From assembly GCF_002356295.1 (NCBI RefSeq), contig NZ_AP018042.1:2946361-3010360 (forward strand): DNA of 64,000 bases, read 5' to 3'. The notes below the pieces were generated by a model. That model made no database searches and was not told where the DNA came from. It saw only the letters and a program-made list of their open reading frames with translations. The translations under genes were made by a program, and so were the position numbers. This document shows, piece after piece, positions 39,851 through 50,163 of this stretch (position 1 is its first letter; each line of letters opens with the position of its first letter). Origin of the DNA: Labilibaculum antarcticum. GTDB lineage: Bacteria; Bacteroidota; Bacteroidia; Bacteroidales; Marinifilaceae.

Positions 39851-40158
39851 TTTCAACGATTAGGGAAAAAGATTTGGTTTTTATCTGTTCCCTGCTTACA
39901 AAATTTAGAATAAAGCTTAATTTTACTCAGAACACTGCACTTAGCTTTGCTTTTTGTGTCAATAGCTCAGCTAGAAATATGCAGGATCTGGTTACAGAAT
40001 TAGAGGAAAAGTATGAGCTTGAGTTGAGTGATGATTTGGAATTGATAACAGTTCGACATTATACACCGGGCACAATCGAAGAAATACAGAATAAACATCA
40101 TTTTTTGATTGAACAAAAGAACAGTAATACCGCAATATATCTAACAGTCGCAAATTAA
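39847..40158 (+). CDS. Free-standing ACT-domain protein related to the aspartokinase tail
   Basis: The 103-residue product matches the C-terminal regulatory part of the aspartokinase in this locus. The runs [25 protein letters not shown] and [11 protein letters not shown] align with HRTKVNLIQNSAISF, VELITIRHH and ILLEQRSRDTA. ACT domains bind amino acids and feed back on enzymes. Its start overlaps the homoserine dehydrogenase stop by four bases (GTGA), a sign of coupled translation, so it may serve as a regulatory subunit of that enzyme or of the aspartokinase. metH follows after one base. Confidence 0.8.
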   Translation: MISTIREKDLVFICSLLTKFRIKLNFTQNTALSFAFCVNSSARNMQDLVTELEEKYELELSDDLELITVRHYTPGTIEEIQNKHHFLIEQKNSNTAIYLTVAN

Positions 40159-40159
40159 T

Positions 40160-43100
40160 ATGGAACATAAATTTACATCTATTAAAGAAGCATTACAGAA
40201 GCAAATTCTTGTTTTAGACGGTGCTATGGGAACAATGATTCAGGCACACAAGTTGACTGAAGCAGATTTTCGTGGAGCGCGTTTCTCCGATTTTTCAAAT
40301 GATCAGAAAGGACATAATGACCTACTGACTTTAACTCAACCTGAAATTATTAAAGGGATTCATCGGAAGTTTTTAGAGGCTGGAGCCAATATTATTGAGA
40401 CCAATACCTTTAATTCCAATGCAATATCACTTGCTGATTACAAATTGGAAGAACTGGCTTATGAGCTGAATTTTGAAGCCGTGAAAAATGCCCGCGCTGC
40501 AATTGAGGAAATGAATGCAATTGATCCGGATACGTCGCGTTGGGTGGCAGGAGCGATTGGTCCAACCAACAAAACGACTTCTATGTCGCCAAAGGTCGAA
40601 GATCCTGGTTATAGAGAAGTAAGCTTCGACGATTTGGTGCGAATTTATTCTGAACAAATAAATGGATTGCTGGATGGTGGAGTAGATGCGCTACTGATAG
40701 AAACTATTTTTGATACCTTAAATGCAAAGGCTGCTGTTTTTGCCGCCGATTTATTGCTGACAGAAAGAGGATTGGATACGCCAATCATGATTTCAGGAAC
40801 CATTACTGATAATAGTGGTCGTACGCTTTCCGGACAAACACTGGAAGCATTTGTGACTTCGATGAAATGTGATCGCTTGTTGAGTATTGGATTGAATTGT
40901 GCTTTTGGAGCTAAAGATTTAGTGCCATATATTCAGCAATTAGATACTTTACTGCCTGTTTATGTGAGTGTTTACCCAAATGCGGGTTTACCTAATGAGC
41001 TAGGAGAGTACGACGAAACTCCTGAAACCATGTTGAGTGATTTGAAAGAATTGCTCGAAGGCAGAAAAATAAATATTGTGGGAGGTTGCTGTGGAACCAG
41101 ACCAGAACATATCAAAATTTTAGCCGATGCGGTGAAAAATGCAATTCCTCGTGCAATTCCTATTGTTGAAAAGGAAACTCGCTTGAGTGGATTGGAATTG
41201 CTTCGAATTAATTCGCTGGCCAATTTTGTGAATGTAGGAGAGCGCACCAATGTGTCGGGTTCTATAAAATTTGCACGTTTAATTCGTGAGAAAAAATACG
41301 AAGAAGCACTTTCCATAGCTCGCAATCAAGTTGAAAATGGCGCGCAAATTATTGATGTGAACATGGATGATGCCATGTTGGATGCCGAAAAGGAAATGGA
41401 AATTTTCTTGAAGTTATTGGTGACTGAACCAGAAATTTCTCGTGTTCCTATCATGATCGACTCCTCGAAATGGTCGGTGTTGGAAACAGGATTGAAATGC
41501 GTACAAGGAAAATGTGTGGTCAATTCAATTTCTATGAAAGAAGGAGAAGAGGAATTTATCGATCATGCGACAAAAATAAAAAGATACGGTGCTGCCGCAG
41601 TTATCATGGCTTTTGATGAAAAAGGTCAGGCAGATACTTACGAACGAAGAATTGAAATCTGCGCGAGAGCGTATAAAATATTAACCGAAACAGTTGGTTT
41701 TCCTGCTGAGGATATCATTTTTGATCCTAATGTTCTGGCAATTGCGACAGGTATCGAAGAGCATAACAATTACGCGGTCGATTATATGAAAACGGTAAAG
41801 TGGATCAAAGCCAACTTACCACATGCTAAAATCAGTGGTGGAATCAGTAATCTGTCATTCTCTTTCCGTGGAAACAATACGGTTCGGGAAGCCATGCATT
41901 CGGTTTTCTTGTATTACGCCATAAAAGAAGGTTTGGATATGGGAATTGTGAATCCTGGAATGTTGCAGATTTACGATGAAATTGAACCTGAGCTTTTGCA
42001 AAAAGTGGAAGATGTGGTTTTTAATCGAAACCCTGAGGCTACTGAAAGACTTATCGAATTTGCCGAAGGATTAAAATCGGAAGGGAAAGTTCAGGTGAAG
42101 ATCGATGCCTGGAGAGAAAAACCTTGTTTCGAACGACTTTCTTATTCTTTGGTGAAAGGAATAACCGATTACATAGAACAAGATGCCGAAGAAGCCAGAC
42201 AATTATTGCCTCGTGCCTTGGATGTGATTGAACAACCTTTGATGGATGGGATGAACATTGTTGGTGATCTTTTTGGAGATGGGAAAATGTTCTTGCCTCA
42301 GGTCGTAAAATCAGCCAGGGTAATGAAAAAAGCTGTTGCTTATCTTCAACCTTTTATCGAGGATGAGAAAAATAGCCTCACCGATGCAAAAAATTCCGGG
42401 AAAATATTGATGGCTACCGTTAAAGGTGATGTTCACGATATTGGAAAAAATATTGTTGGAGTCGTTTTGGGATGTAACAATTTTGAGGTGATTGATTTGG
42501 GCGTTATGGTTCCAAGTGCAAAGATCTTGGAAGTTGCCATCAAAGAAAATGTTGATGCCATTGGTTTAAGTGGCCTGATTACCCCTTCATTGGAGGAAAT
42601 GTGTTTTGTCGCCGAAGAAATGAAGCGTCAAGGCTTCAATATTCCTTTGGTAGTAGGTGGAGCAACGACTTCGGAATTGCACACAGCGGTAAAAATTGAA
42701 CCAAACTACGAGAATGGTGTGGTTCATGTTGTTGATGCTTCCAAATCTGTTGGGATCTTTAAGCAATTGTGCGATAAAAACAAGAGGGAAGGTTTGCTGG
42801 AAAAAACTCGTGATAGATATGAAATTGTGCGTGAAGAGCATGAGAATAAAAAGCCCGTTGAGTACTACACTTTAGAGGAGGCACGAAATAATAGAGAACA
42901 AATAGATTGGGAAACGGCTCCTATTTGTAAGCCGAACAAAATTGGCACGCAGGTATTGACTAATTTTTCGATTGGGGAGATACGCAAATACATCGATTGG
43001 ACCTTCTTTTTTGTAGCCTGGGAGATGAAATGCATGTATCCTGAAATTATGGAAGATGAGGATTTGAAGGAGGAAGCTAAACTACTATTCGATGATGCCA

Positions 43101-43831
43101 ATTACATGTTGGATGTAATTGAACGTGAAGGATTGATTGAAGCGAGTGCGGTTTATGGTTTGTTTCCTGCCAATAGCGTAGGCGATGATATTGTATTGTA
43201 TACCGATGAGGATAGATCGGAAGAAATTACCAGATTCTGTGCTGTTCGTCAGCAAGAGAAGTTCAAAAAAGGACTGAGTAGTTTGTGTTTGAGCGATTTT
43301 ATTGCTCCCATTGAATCGGGAAAAATTGATTATGTAGGAGCTTTTGTTGTGACTGCAGGTTTGGGAATTGAAGATATCTTACAGAAATTTGCCGAAGATC
43401 ATGATGATTACAACAGCATCATGATTAAGATTTTGGCGGATAGATTGGCTGAGGCTTTTACCGAATTGTTACACGAAAAAATCCGTAAACAAGATTGGGG
43501 ATATGATACCGATGAGGATTTGAACATTGAGGAAATGCTTCGCGAACATTATCAGGGTATTCGTCCTGCTTTTGGATATCCATCATTGCCTGAGCATTCC
43601 GAAAAACAAGTGCTTTGGGATTTTATGGATGTAGAAAAGAACATAGGAGCAACATTAACCGAAAGTTTTGCCATGTATCCGGCAGCTTCGGTAAGCGGAT
43701 TGATTTTCGCGCATCCCGAGGCAATGTATTTCACTGTTGATAAAATAAAGGAAGACCAATTGAAGGACTATGCATCCCGAAAAGGAATATCCGAAGAGAA
43801 GGCTAAGAAGCTATTAACAGCTATATTATAA
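40160..43831 (+). CDS. metH: Cobalamin-dependent methionine synthase MetH
   Basis: MetH methylates homocysteine with methyltetrahydrofolate through cobalamin. The 1223 residues hold all four modules in order: the homocysteine domain with the zinc cysteines ([16 protein letters not shown]); the folate domain ([21 protein letters not shown]); the B12 domain with [14 protein letters not shown], whose His binds cobalt; and the C-terminal SAM-binding reactivation domain ([22 protein letters not shown]). Full length means no separate activator is needed. It is transcribed with metX, hom and the ACT gene. A B12-independent MetE is absent from the window. Confidence 0.96.
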   Translation: MEHKFTSIKEALQKQILVLDGAMGTMIQAHKLTEADFRGARFSDFSNDQKGHNDLLTLTQPEIIKGIHRKFLEAGANIIETNTFNSNAISLADYKLEELAYELNFEAVKNARAAIEEMNAIDPDTSRWVAGAIGPTNKTTSMSPKVEDPGYREVSFDDLVRIYSEQINGLLDGGVDALLIETIFDTLNAKAAVFAADLLLTERGLDTPIMISGTITDNSGRTLSGQTLEAFVTSMKCDRLLSIGLNCAFGAKDLVPYIQQLDTLLPVYVSVYPNAGLPNELGEYDETPETMLSDLKELLEGRKINIVGGCCGTRPEHIKILADAVKNAIPRAIPIVEKETRLSGLELLRINSLANFVNVGERTNVSGSIKFARLIREKKYEEALSIARNQVENGAQIIDVNMDDAMLDAEKEMEIFLKLLVTEPEISRVPIMIDSSKWSVLETGLKCVQGKCVVNSISMKEGEEEFIDHATKIKRYGAAAVIMAFDEKGQADTYERRIEICARAYKILTETVGFPAEDIIFDPNVLAIATGIEEHNNYAVDYMKTVKWIKANLPHAKISGGISNLSFSFRGNNTVREAMHSVFLYYAIKEGLDMGIVNPGMLQIYDEIEPELLQKVEDVVFNRNPEATERLIEFAEGLKSEGKVQVKIDAWREKPCFERLSYSLVKGITDYIEQDAEEARQLLPRALDVIEQPLMDGMNIVGDLFGDGKMFLPQVVKSARVMKKAVAYLQPFIEDEKNSLTDAKNSGKILMATVKGDVHDIGKNIVGVVLGCNNFEVIDLGVMVPSAKILEVAIKENVDAIGLSGLITPSLEEMCFVAEEMKRQGFNIPLVVGGATTSELHTAVKIEPNYENGVVHVVDASKSVGIFKQLCDKNKREGLLEKTRDRYEIVREEHENKKPVEYYTLEEARNNREQIDWETAPICKPNKIGTQVLTNFSIGEIRKYIDWTFFFVAWEMKCMYPEIMEDEDLKEEAKLLFDDANYMLDVIEREGLIEASAVYGLFPANSVGDDIVLYTDEDRSEEITRFCAVRQQEKFKKGLSSLCLSDFIAPIESGKIDYVGAFVVTAGLGIEDILQKFAEDHDDYNSIMIKILADRLAEAFTELLHEKIRKQDWGYDTDEDLNIEEMLREHYQGIRPAFGYPSLPEHSEKQVLWDFMDVEKNIGATLTESFAMYPAASVSGLIFAHPEAMYFTVDKIKEDQLKDYASRKGISEEKAKKLLTAIL

Positions 43832-43909
43832 TACACAGTAACGAGTAATTAGTGAAAGGTTGATTGTATTATAAACTGGATACGAATTACTAATATCTAA
43901 AATTAACCA

Positions 43910-44869
43910 ATGAAAGTAATTGAATTATTAAATCAAGCAATTGAGAATAAAACCACACATTTCTCTTTTGAATTGTTGCCACCTTTGCGGGGAAACAGCA
44001 TAAATAAAGTTTTTAATACCATCGATAAGCTGAAGGAATTCGATCCGAAGTACATCAATATCACTGCGCATCGCGATGAAATGGTGTTTTCCGAATCAGC
44101 AAGCGGAATTATTGAGAAGAAACTTACGCGAAAGCGTCCGGGGACAGTAGCGGTTGCTGCTGCAATTAAAAATGAATACAAAATAACTGTTGTTCCACAC
44201 ATAATTTGCAGTGGTTTTTTACCCGAGGAAACTGAAAATGCTCTTTTAGATCTAAATTTTCTGGGTATTTATGATTTGTTATTGCTTCGTGGAGACTCAT
44301 CTTCTCGTCACGAATTTATTTCCAGTGAAGGAGAGCACAAATATGCGGTTGATTTAATCAAGCAAGTAGATGAAATTAATAAAGGTAATTTTTTAGATGG
44401 AACTCATGTAGAGCCTTTTGCAACTCCTTTTTCTTACGGTACTGCCGGATATCCCGAAAAACATGAGGAAGCGCCTAATTTGGATTCTGATATTTATTGG
44501 TTGAAAAAGAAAGTGGATGCCGGAGCAGAATATATCGTTACCCAAATGTTTTTCGATAATCAGAAATTCTTCGATTTTGTGAAGAAAGCAAGAGCTGCGG
44601 GCATTACTGTACCAATTGTTCCTGGAATTAAGCCTATATCTGCTTTAAGCCAATTAACGGTGCTTCCGCAGATTTTTAAAACCGATATTCCTGAAGCCTT
44701 AGCTGCCGAGGTTCGCAAATGCAAAACCAACGATGAGGTAAAACAAGTGGGAACCGAATGGGGAATTCAGCAAGGAAAAGAACTAATCCAACATGGGGTT
44801 CCTTCTCTGCATTTCTATACATTAATGGCAAGCAATTGCGTGAGAGATATCGCAAAAGCAATTTACTAA
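43910..44869 (+). CDS. metF: Methylenetetrahydrofolate reductase MetF
   Basis: MetF is the flavoenzyme that reduces methylenetetrahydrofolate to methyl-THF, the methyl donor for MetH. The 319-residue TIM-barrel protein has SFELLPPLRG with its Glu, a YINITAHRDE segment, LLLRGDSSS, FSYGTAGYPEKHEE and the FDNQKFFDF region, as expected for the family. It closes the methionine operon 78 bases after metH and precedes a terminator. Confidence 0.95.
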   Translation: MKVIELLNQAIENKTTHFSFELLPPLRGNSINKVFNTIDKLKEFDPKYINITAHRDEMVFSESASGIIEKKLTRKRPGTVAVAAAIKNEYKITVVPHIICSGFLPEETENALLDLNFLGIYDLLLLRGDSSSRHEFISSEGEHKYAVDLIKQVDEINKGNFLDGTHVEPFATPFSYGTAGYPEKHEEAPNLDSDIYWLKKKVDAGAEYIVTQMFFDNQKFFDFVKKARAAGITVPIVPGIKPISALSQLTVLPQIFKTDIPEALAAEVRKCKTNDEVKQVGTEWGIQQGKELIQHGVPSLHFYTLMASNCVRDIAKAIY

Positions 44870-44881
44870 GGATAAAGACTT

Positions 44882-44926
44882 AACAGCCCTGATAGCTGTC
44901 GAGGGTCGAAAACCCTGTAAGGGTTA
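44882..44926 (+). repeat. Short structured element with alternative hairpins
   Basis: ACAGC/GCTGT and AACCCT/AGGGTT (perfect six pairs around GTA) can form, the second competing with pairing to the preceding GAGGGT. It lies between metF and its terminator. It resembles small intergenic Bacteroidota repeats I have seen, but identity is unproven. Confidence 0.35.
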
Positions 44927-44957
44927 AATAATTTATCTGTTGAAAAGAAAAGATTGA

Positions 44958-44989
44958 CTCGTTTATCATCATGATAAACGAGTTTTTTA
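44958..44989 (+). terminator. Terminator of the methionine operon
   Basis: ACTCGTTTATCA and TGATAAACGAGT form a perfect 12-pair stem with a three-base loop, followed by six T. It ends the met operon 88 bases after metF. Confidence 0.9.
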
Positions 44990-45111
44990 TGAGAAGTAAT
45001 TATTTTTTTATAATTATGTACTACTCACTTTTAGATTATACATCTTAATTCAAAATTGATAATTCTCAATGAATGCACAATAAATTAGAGATTGACGTGT
45101 TTTGACAGAGA

Positions 45112-45669
45112 ATGAAAAAGTTTATTAAAATGAAGAGAAAAATAATTTTATTGAGTTTGATGTTTGTTGCAATAGTCGGGAATGCTCAGGTTTTTAATAC
45201 ATCTGGGGTATTAAGAAGTGGAGAGGCAGCAATTGGCTTTGAACCTTCGATGTTAGCATTCGATGGATCAAATGAATTTTTAATGTTTTTCCATGCTGGA
45301 GTAGGTGTTGGAAGAAATATAGATTTGGGAGCTAAGATTGGTGCTTTCGGTGATGAAAACTATTATGGTGGTGATGTTGAGTTTGGAATCAGCAAAAATC
45401 TGTCTTTATCAGCAGGAGCACACCATTTTCACGATTTTGGTTTTGATGGAACCGCCAATATAACCGTACCGCTGGCTTCCGGAACCAAATTAATTACGGG
45501 CTTGGATATGGATATCAATTTTGGTGATGAAACGACAATCCCGCTTTGGGTTCCTATCGGTATAAGAGTTTCAATTGGCAATGGTTGGTCTGTAATAATG
45601 GAAGCAGAAATAGAGTTGACCGATGAGGCTTATCATTATTTTGGAATAGGAATGGCTTACGGCTTTTAA
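45112..45669 (+). CDS. Outer-membrane beta-barrel-like protein, unknown
   Basis: The product has a signal peptide (best seen from the Met at 45130, MKRKIILLSLMFVAIVGNAQ) and then many alternating strands with Gly and aromatic residues. It ends in a typical outer-membrane pattern with a terminal Phe (YHYFGIGMAYGF). A beta-barrel of about eight strands is likely. The start could be 45112 (185 residues) or 45130 (179). It lies 11 bases before the next gene and is probably co-transcribed with it. Confidence 0.7.
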   Translation: MKKFIKMKRKIILLSLMFVAIVGNAQVFNTSGVLRSGEAAIGFEPSMLAFDGSNEFLMFFHAGVGVGRNIDLGAKIGAFGDENYYGGDVEFGISKNLSLSAGAHHFHDFGFDGTANITVPLASGTKLITGLDMDINFGDETTIPLWVPIGIRVSIGNGWSVIMEAEIELTDEAYHYFGIGMAYGF

Positions 45670-45680
45670 ATAAATCAGAT

Positions 45681-46313
45681 ATGGAAGAAGAGAAATCAAG
45701 TATTCAGCTATTAAAGGATTTTGCTAAGAAATCTGGTCGAACAATTGAGTTTGCAGAACAGGCTTACGATTCCTGTGCAATGCAGCCAATTGTTTATCAT
45801 GAAAGAAGCTTGTACATTCCAAATCATTCAAATGCCAACACTTACTTTGTTTGCTATAACAACCCCAAAAGTGTAAATGGGAATGACAACTATAGTGGAG
45901 TATTCTTCACTATTCCTGTTCCTAAATCCACGAAAGTGTTAGTTCGGAAGCGATTCTTTTTCGATAAATTAAATTTTTTCTCAAAAAGCAAAGCTTATAA
46001 AACAGGTACCGATAGTTTCGATTCTCAAGTTGTATTCGAGGAATCTGATTTTGTAGGTGGTGATAAAATATTCACCAATAGTAAAGTGCAAGAATTAATT
46101 AAAAAAGCTTTTCAGTTTGATAAAGGTTTGCGCATAGCAATCAATAGTATTAGTGTTGATTTTGTTCCAGAGCTGAAAGGCCATTCCCATTTTGGAATTT
46201 TTGTAACACAGAATTGGTTTGTTGAGCCTGAAAAAATTGAAATGCTGTTTCAGTTTGTTGAGAAAATTAGAAGTCATGTGATTCGGGAAGAAGAGACCGG
46301 TTTCACTGATTAG
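45681..46313 (+). CDS. Hypothetical protein
   Basis: The predicted 210-residue soluble protein has no signal peptide or membrane segment. It has aromatic and basic patches, with segments such as VPKSTKVLVRKRFFFDKLNFF and HSHFGIFVTQNWF. I do not recognise a family. It lies just after a barrel-like gene and before a terminator; the two probably form one transcript. Confidence 0.65.
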   Translation: MEEEKSSIQLLKDFAKKSGRTIEFAEQAYDSCAMQPIVYHERSLYIPNHSNANTYFVCYNNPKSVNGNDNYSGVFFTIPVPKSTKVLVRKRFFFDKLNFFSKSKAYKTGTDSFDSQVVFEESDFVGGDKIFTNSKVQELIKKAFQFDKGLRIAINSISVDFVPELKGHSHFGIFVTQNWFVEPEKIEMLFQFVEKIRSHVIREEETGFTD

Positions 46314-46338
46314 ATTTGATCATACCTATTATAGAGCA

Positions 46339-46371
46339 AAAGCCTCAATTCGTTTAAAGAATTGAGGCTTT
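46339..46371. terminator. Bidirectional terminator
   Basis: AAAGCCTCAATTC and GAATTGAGGCTTT form a perfect 13-pair stem with a seven-base loop between the convergent hypothetical gene and dehydrogenase gene. A/T-rich ends allow function on both strands. Confidence 0.82.
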
Positions 46372-46389
46372 GTTATCTTTTGCTTATGT

Positions 46390-47331
46390 CTATCTCCCAA
46401 ACTCATCAATAATTTTCTGAGCCGTAACTTCCGATAGTTTAATGTTCGATTCGTGAGTCCAGCCACCAACATGTGGACTCAACAATACCTTTTCCGATTC
46501 AATTAAATATTGGAATTCTGCAGGTAGTTCCGATGCATGCAGATCTTCAAAAGAAGTCTTTTCGAATTCCAATACATCCAAACAAGCACCTTTTACCTGT
46601 CCTGAGTCCAGATTTTTAACCAAATCAGCAATGCGGACAACTTTTCCGCGGGCCGTATTAATAAGGTAGATTGGTTTTTTGAATTTTTTTAAGAATTCAT
46701 CATTCACCATAAACATCGTTTCTTCAGTTTGTGGCACATGCAGACTCAAAACATCACATTGCTCAAACAAGTCTTTCAACTGTTTTTCTTCACAAAACTC
46801 ATCCGAGTAATCGAATTTATATTTGTCGTAAGCAATTACTTTGCAACCGAAACCTTTTAGGCGTTGGGCAAAAGCACCTCCCATATTGCCATAGCCAATA
46901 ATCCCAATGGTTTTCCCTTTTATTTCGATGCCTCGATTTTCTTCGCGTCGCCACATTCCATTGCGAACTTCCCAATTGCATCGGCACAAATTATTGAAAA
47001 GAGTAAGCAACATCCCAACAGCATGTTCGCCAACTGCATCACGATTTCCTTCCGGAGCATTAAAGCACCTTATGCCTTTGCTTTCGGCGTATTCTACATC
47101 AATATTTTCCAATCCAGCACCAACACGACCAATAAATTTTAAATTAGTGGCCTGGTCCAATTCTTCCTTGTTCAGCGTAAATTTACTTCTGATAATAAAT
47201 CCGTCGAATTCAGGAAAAATAGCCAAAAGTTCCTCTTTGTTTTTTTCTGGAGCATAGGTGCATTCAAAACCCGCTACTTCAAGCATTTCTGGTAATCGCG
47301 CGTGAGTTGAATCTATAAATAATACTTTCAT
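46390..47331 (-). CDS. D-2-hydroxyacid dehydrogenase (phosphoglycerate dehydrogenase-like)
   Basis: The 313-residue protein has the NAD-binding GIIGYGNMGGAFAQRL, the catalytic Arg in INTARGKVV, Glu in LDVLEFE, and His in LSPHVGGWTHES, the usual layout of D-2-hydroxyacid dehydrogenases. It has no C-terminal ACT domain. The N-terminal part resembles the short form of phosphoglycerate dehydrogenase, but the substrate cannot be fixed from sequence. The start is taken at 47331, where the strand MKVLFIDSTHA begins; the ORF extends 19 codons upstream with unrelated residues. Confidence 0.88.
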   Translation of the reverse strand: MKVLFIDSTHARLPEMLEVAGFECTYAPEKNKEELLAIFPEFDGFIIRSKFTLNKEELDQATNLKFIGRVGAGLENIDVEYAESKGIRCFNAPEGNRDAVGEHAVGMLLTLFNNLCRCNWEVRNGMWRREENRGIEIKGKTIGIIGYGNMGGAFAQRLKGFGCKVIAYDKYKFDYSDEFCEEKQLKDLFEQCDVLSLHVPQTEETMFMVNDEFLKKFKKPIYLINTARGKVVRIADLVKNLDSGQVKGACLDVLEFEKTSFEDLHASELPAEFQYLIESEKVLLSPHVGGWTHESNIKLSEVTAQKIIDEFGR

Positions 47332-47530
47332 TTTTTTTAGATATGAGATTGTAGATGTGAGAAGTTTAGGACCCTTTTTCTTAGGCAAGGTTCCGTATTC
47401 TCAAATTCCATACAAAAGTAGATGTAAATTTAGAAAATGAACAATTTGTCTGGATGTATTAATTGTGGCCAATGCACAATGACTAAAATTTAATTGTTCT
47501 TAGTTTAAAATCTGCGAAAAGCAGAACGGA

Positions 47531-48028
47531 TTATTTTTTATTAGCATCTAATTTTACCACAAAACTAGCCTTGTAACCTCTTATATTCCCTACTGCATCA
47601 TAGAGTTCGTAGCCAAACATCATTTTTTTAACTCGCTTGGTAAGAGAAAGTTTTTCCGAATCCCAATACCATTCCTCTTCAAACTGAATGTTTCCGGTTT
47701 TATGAATCAAATCACTCTCAGATACGATTTTTTCGAGTTCGGGAATTGATAACTGATGATTGTCGTAATAATCAAAGGCCGGTAAATCCCCATTTCTTGC
47801 AGCATTTACAATGTCATTTACCAATTCGAAGGTATTGGTATTCGCCAAACATTCAGTTTTCCAATCATCCTCAGGATTCGGATTGTTTACCAAAACTTCA
47901 TATATAATGGGATTGGCAATTTTTACACCCGTAAATTCTTTCGATACGGATTCTTCTTTTTGCTGACAGGAAAACAAAAACAGCCCTGAAATAATCAGAG
48001 CTGTTTGTATAATCTTATAGTGTTTCAT
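47531..48028 (-). CDS. Lipoprotein, unknown function
   Basis: The 165-residue protein has a lipoprotein signal with LFLFSC at about residues 16-21, then a soluble domain with Tyr- and Asp-rich segments (AARNGDLPAFDYYDN, FEEEWYWDSEKLSL). It reminds me loosely of the GldN-type periplasmic gliding/secretion proteins, but I cannot assign it. It lies 36 bases downstream of pyrC on the same strand, so the two could share a transcript. Confidence 0.7.
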   Translation of the reverse strand: MKHYKIIQTALIISGLFLFSCQQKEESVSKEFTGVKIANPIIYEVLVNNPNPEDDWKTECLANTNTFELVNDIVNAARNGDLPAFDYYDNHQLSIPELEKIVSESDLIHKTGNIQFEEEWYWDSEKLSLTKRVKKMMFGYELYDAVGNIRGYKASFVVKLDANKK

Positions 48029-48064
48029 ATTTTAAATTTACACCTTTTATCTTTAGACTGTATC

Positions 48065-49405
48065 TTATCTCTCAAAACTCAATCTCATCCCTTTATTACT
48101 CTCATTAAATGCGCCATTATCGTATGCCAAATGTCCATTTACAAAAGTTTTGTCTACTTTATATTGGAATGTTTCTCCATCAAAAGGAGTCCATCCACAT
48201 TTATATAGCGCATTTGCGTTGGTAGCTGTCCAGTCATCTTCTTTTAAAAGAACCAAGTCAGCAAAGTATCCTTTGCGAATAAAACCACGTTTCTCAACCT
48301 GAAAAATTTCAGCAGGAGTGTGGCACATCTTCTCAACAACCTTTTCCATGCTAATTTTTCCTCTACGTGCTTGTTCCATCATAGCTACCAAAGAGTGCTG
48401 AACCAAAGGACCACCACCGGCAGCTTGCATGTAATTACCATCTTTTTCTTCAGGAGTGTGAGGTGCATGATCCGTTGCAACAACGTCCAACCTGTCATCC
48501 AAAAGAGCTTCCCAAAGCGCATCCTGATCTTTCTTAGTTTTAATTGCAGGGTTCCATCTAATTCTCGATTTCTTAGTCAGGTAATCCTGATCATCAAACC
48601 ATAAATGATGAACACAAACCTCAGCGGTTATTCTTTTATCTTTTGCAGGAATCGAATTATCGAACAAATCCATCTCCATCGCACTCGATAAATGCAGAAT
48701 GTGCAAACGCGTATTGAATTTTTTAGCTAGTTCAATAGCTTTCGATGAAGATTTGTAGCAAGCTTCCGCACTCCTTATGATACCATGATACTCCATTGGA
48801 ATATCATCACCGAATTTTTTTTGATATTCGGCCTGATTTTTATCAATAGTAGGAGAGTCCTCACAGTGGGTTGCTATTAACATCTGCGATTTTTCAAAAA
48901 TCTGCGAAAGCGTTTCAATATCGTCCACCAGCATGTTTCCGGTCGATGATCCCATAAATATTTTAATACCACAAACCGTTTTCGGATCAGTTTTTAATAT
49001 CTCATCCAAATTTGTATTCGTAGCACCCATATAAAAGGAGTAATTTGCCAAAGACTTTTCAGCACCCAATTTGTAACGTTCAGTCAATAATTCCTGAGTT
49101 ACAGTTTGTGGTTTCACATTTGGCATATCCATAAACGAGGTAGTTCCACCAGCAACGGCAGCTCTCGATTCGGTATACAAATCACCTTTTTGTGGCATTC
49201 CCGGATCGCGAAAATGAACCTGATCATCAATAACACCAGGAATCAGTAATCTTCCCGCCGCATCAATAACCGTCCAATTCTCATCCACAACATCAGGTTC
49301 CGAAGTGAAAATCTCTTCAATTATTTGATCTTTTACCAGCACACTGCCGGCAAACTTTTTACCTTCATTAATAATCAAGGCATTTTTAATTAGAAAACTT
49401 GACAT
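48065..49405 (-). CDS. pyrC: Dihydroorotase (class I-like)
   Basis: Dihydroorotase closes carbamoyl aspartate to dihydroorotate in pyrimidine synthesis. The 446-residue amidohydrolase has the metal-site blocks: VHFRDPG, Lys in CGIKIFMGS that would be carbamylated, His in ATHCEDS and HILHLSSA, and Asp in VATDHAPHT. The usual first HxH pair reads QVH, so Gln stands at the place of the first His; from memory this occurs in Bacteroidota relatives. Allantoinase is a possible alternative. The start is at 49405, giving MSSFLIKNALI; the ORF runs 27 codons further upstream without family sequence. Confidence 0.88.
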   Translation of the reverse strand: MSSFLIKNALIINEGKKFAGSVLVKDQIIEEIFTSEPDVVDENWTVIDAAGRLLIPGVIDDQVHFRDPGMPQKGDLYTESRAAVAGGTTSFMDMPNVKPQTVTQELLTERYKLGAEKSLANYSFYMGATNTNLDEILKTDPKTVCGIKIFMGSSTGNMLVDDIETLSQIFEKSQMLIATHCEDSPTIDKNQAEYQKKFGDDIPMEYHGIIRSAEACYKSSSKAIELAKKFNTRLHILHLSSAMEMDLFDNSIPAKDKRITAEVCVHHLWFDDQDYLTKKSRIRWNPAIKTKKDQDALWEALLDDRLDVVATDHAPHTPEEKDGNYMQAAGGGPLVQHSLVAMMEQARRGKISMEKVVEKMCHTPAEIFQVEKRGFIRKGYFADLVLLKEDDWTATNANALYKCGWTPFDGETFQYKVDKTFVNGHLAYDNGAFNESNKGMRLSFER

Positions 49406-49431
49406 TTGGTTAGTTATAGTATTGTGAAAAT

Positions 49432-50163
49432 CTATCGTTCGTATTTGGTGAAAAAGCTTCTCAACTTCATTTTTATCACACCCCAAACAGCTTCATTAAA
49501 AATTCCACCACTCATTTTCGAGGTTCCTTGGGTTCTATCCGTAAAAATAATCGGTACTTCAATAATGTTGAAACCATATTTCCACGTAGTAAATTTCATT
49601 TCAATCTGAAAAGCGTATCCCTTAAATCTGATCTTATCCAAATCTAGAGTTTCTAAAACCTTCCTTGTATAGCATTTGAAACCGGCAGTAGCATCATGAA
49701 TTTTCATTCCTGTAACAAAACGAACATATTTCGAAGCAAAATACGACATCAGAACTCTACCCATAGGCCAATTTACAACATTTACACCAGAAACATAGCG
49801 CGAACCGATAGCCATATCGCCACCTTTTTCCGAGCAAGCCTTATATAAGTGAACTAAATCTTCCGGATTATGCGAAAAATCAGCATCCATTTCAAATACA
49901 TATTCATAATTGTGTGCCAAAGCCCATTTAAATCCTGCAATATATGCCGTGCCCAAGCCAAGTTTGCCCTTACGTTCTATTATATGTAGTTGCGAAAACT
50001 CCTTTTGTAGTTTTTTTACAATAGCAGCAGTCCCATCAGGCGAGTTATCTTCTATTACAAGAATATCAAAAGGGGTATCTAACGAAAAAACCTTTCTTAC
50101 AATTGCTTCAATGTTTTCTTTTTCGTTGTAAGTAGGAATAATAACAATGCGATTTGTCACCAT
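49432..50163 (-). CDS. Polyprenol/dolichol-phosphate mannosyltransferase-like glycosyltransferase
   Basis: This 243-residue GT2 protein has the nucleotide-sugar binding PTYNEKENIEAIV, the DNSPDGT segment and the metal-binding DADFSHNPEDL, then a GSRYVSG block, like the DPM1-type polyprenyl monophosphomannose synthases. It has no large membrane region, as in the small DPM1 group. The product would be a sugar-phosphate polyprenol used to build lipid-linked glycans or lipoprotein glycans. It is followed by pyrC, 26 bases away. Confidence 0.9.
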   Translation of the reverse strand: MVTNRIVIIPTYNEKENIEAIVRKVFSLDTPFDILVIEDNSPDGTAAIVKKLQKEFSQLHIIERKGKLGLGTAYIAGFKWALAHNYEYVFEMDADFSHNPEDLVHLYKACSEKGGDMAIGSRYVSGVNVVNWPMGRVLMSYFASKYVRFVTGMKIHDATAGFKCYTRKVLETLDLDKIRFKGYAFQIEMKFTTWKYGFNIIEVPIIFTDRTQGTSKMSGGIFNEAVWGVIKMKLRSFFTKYER

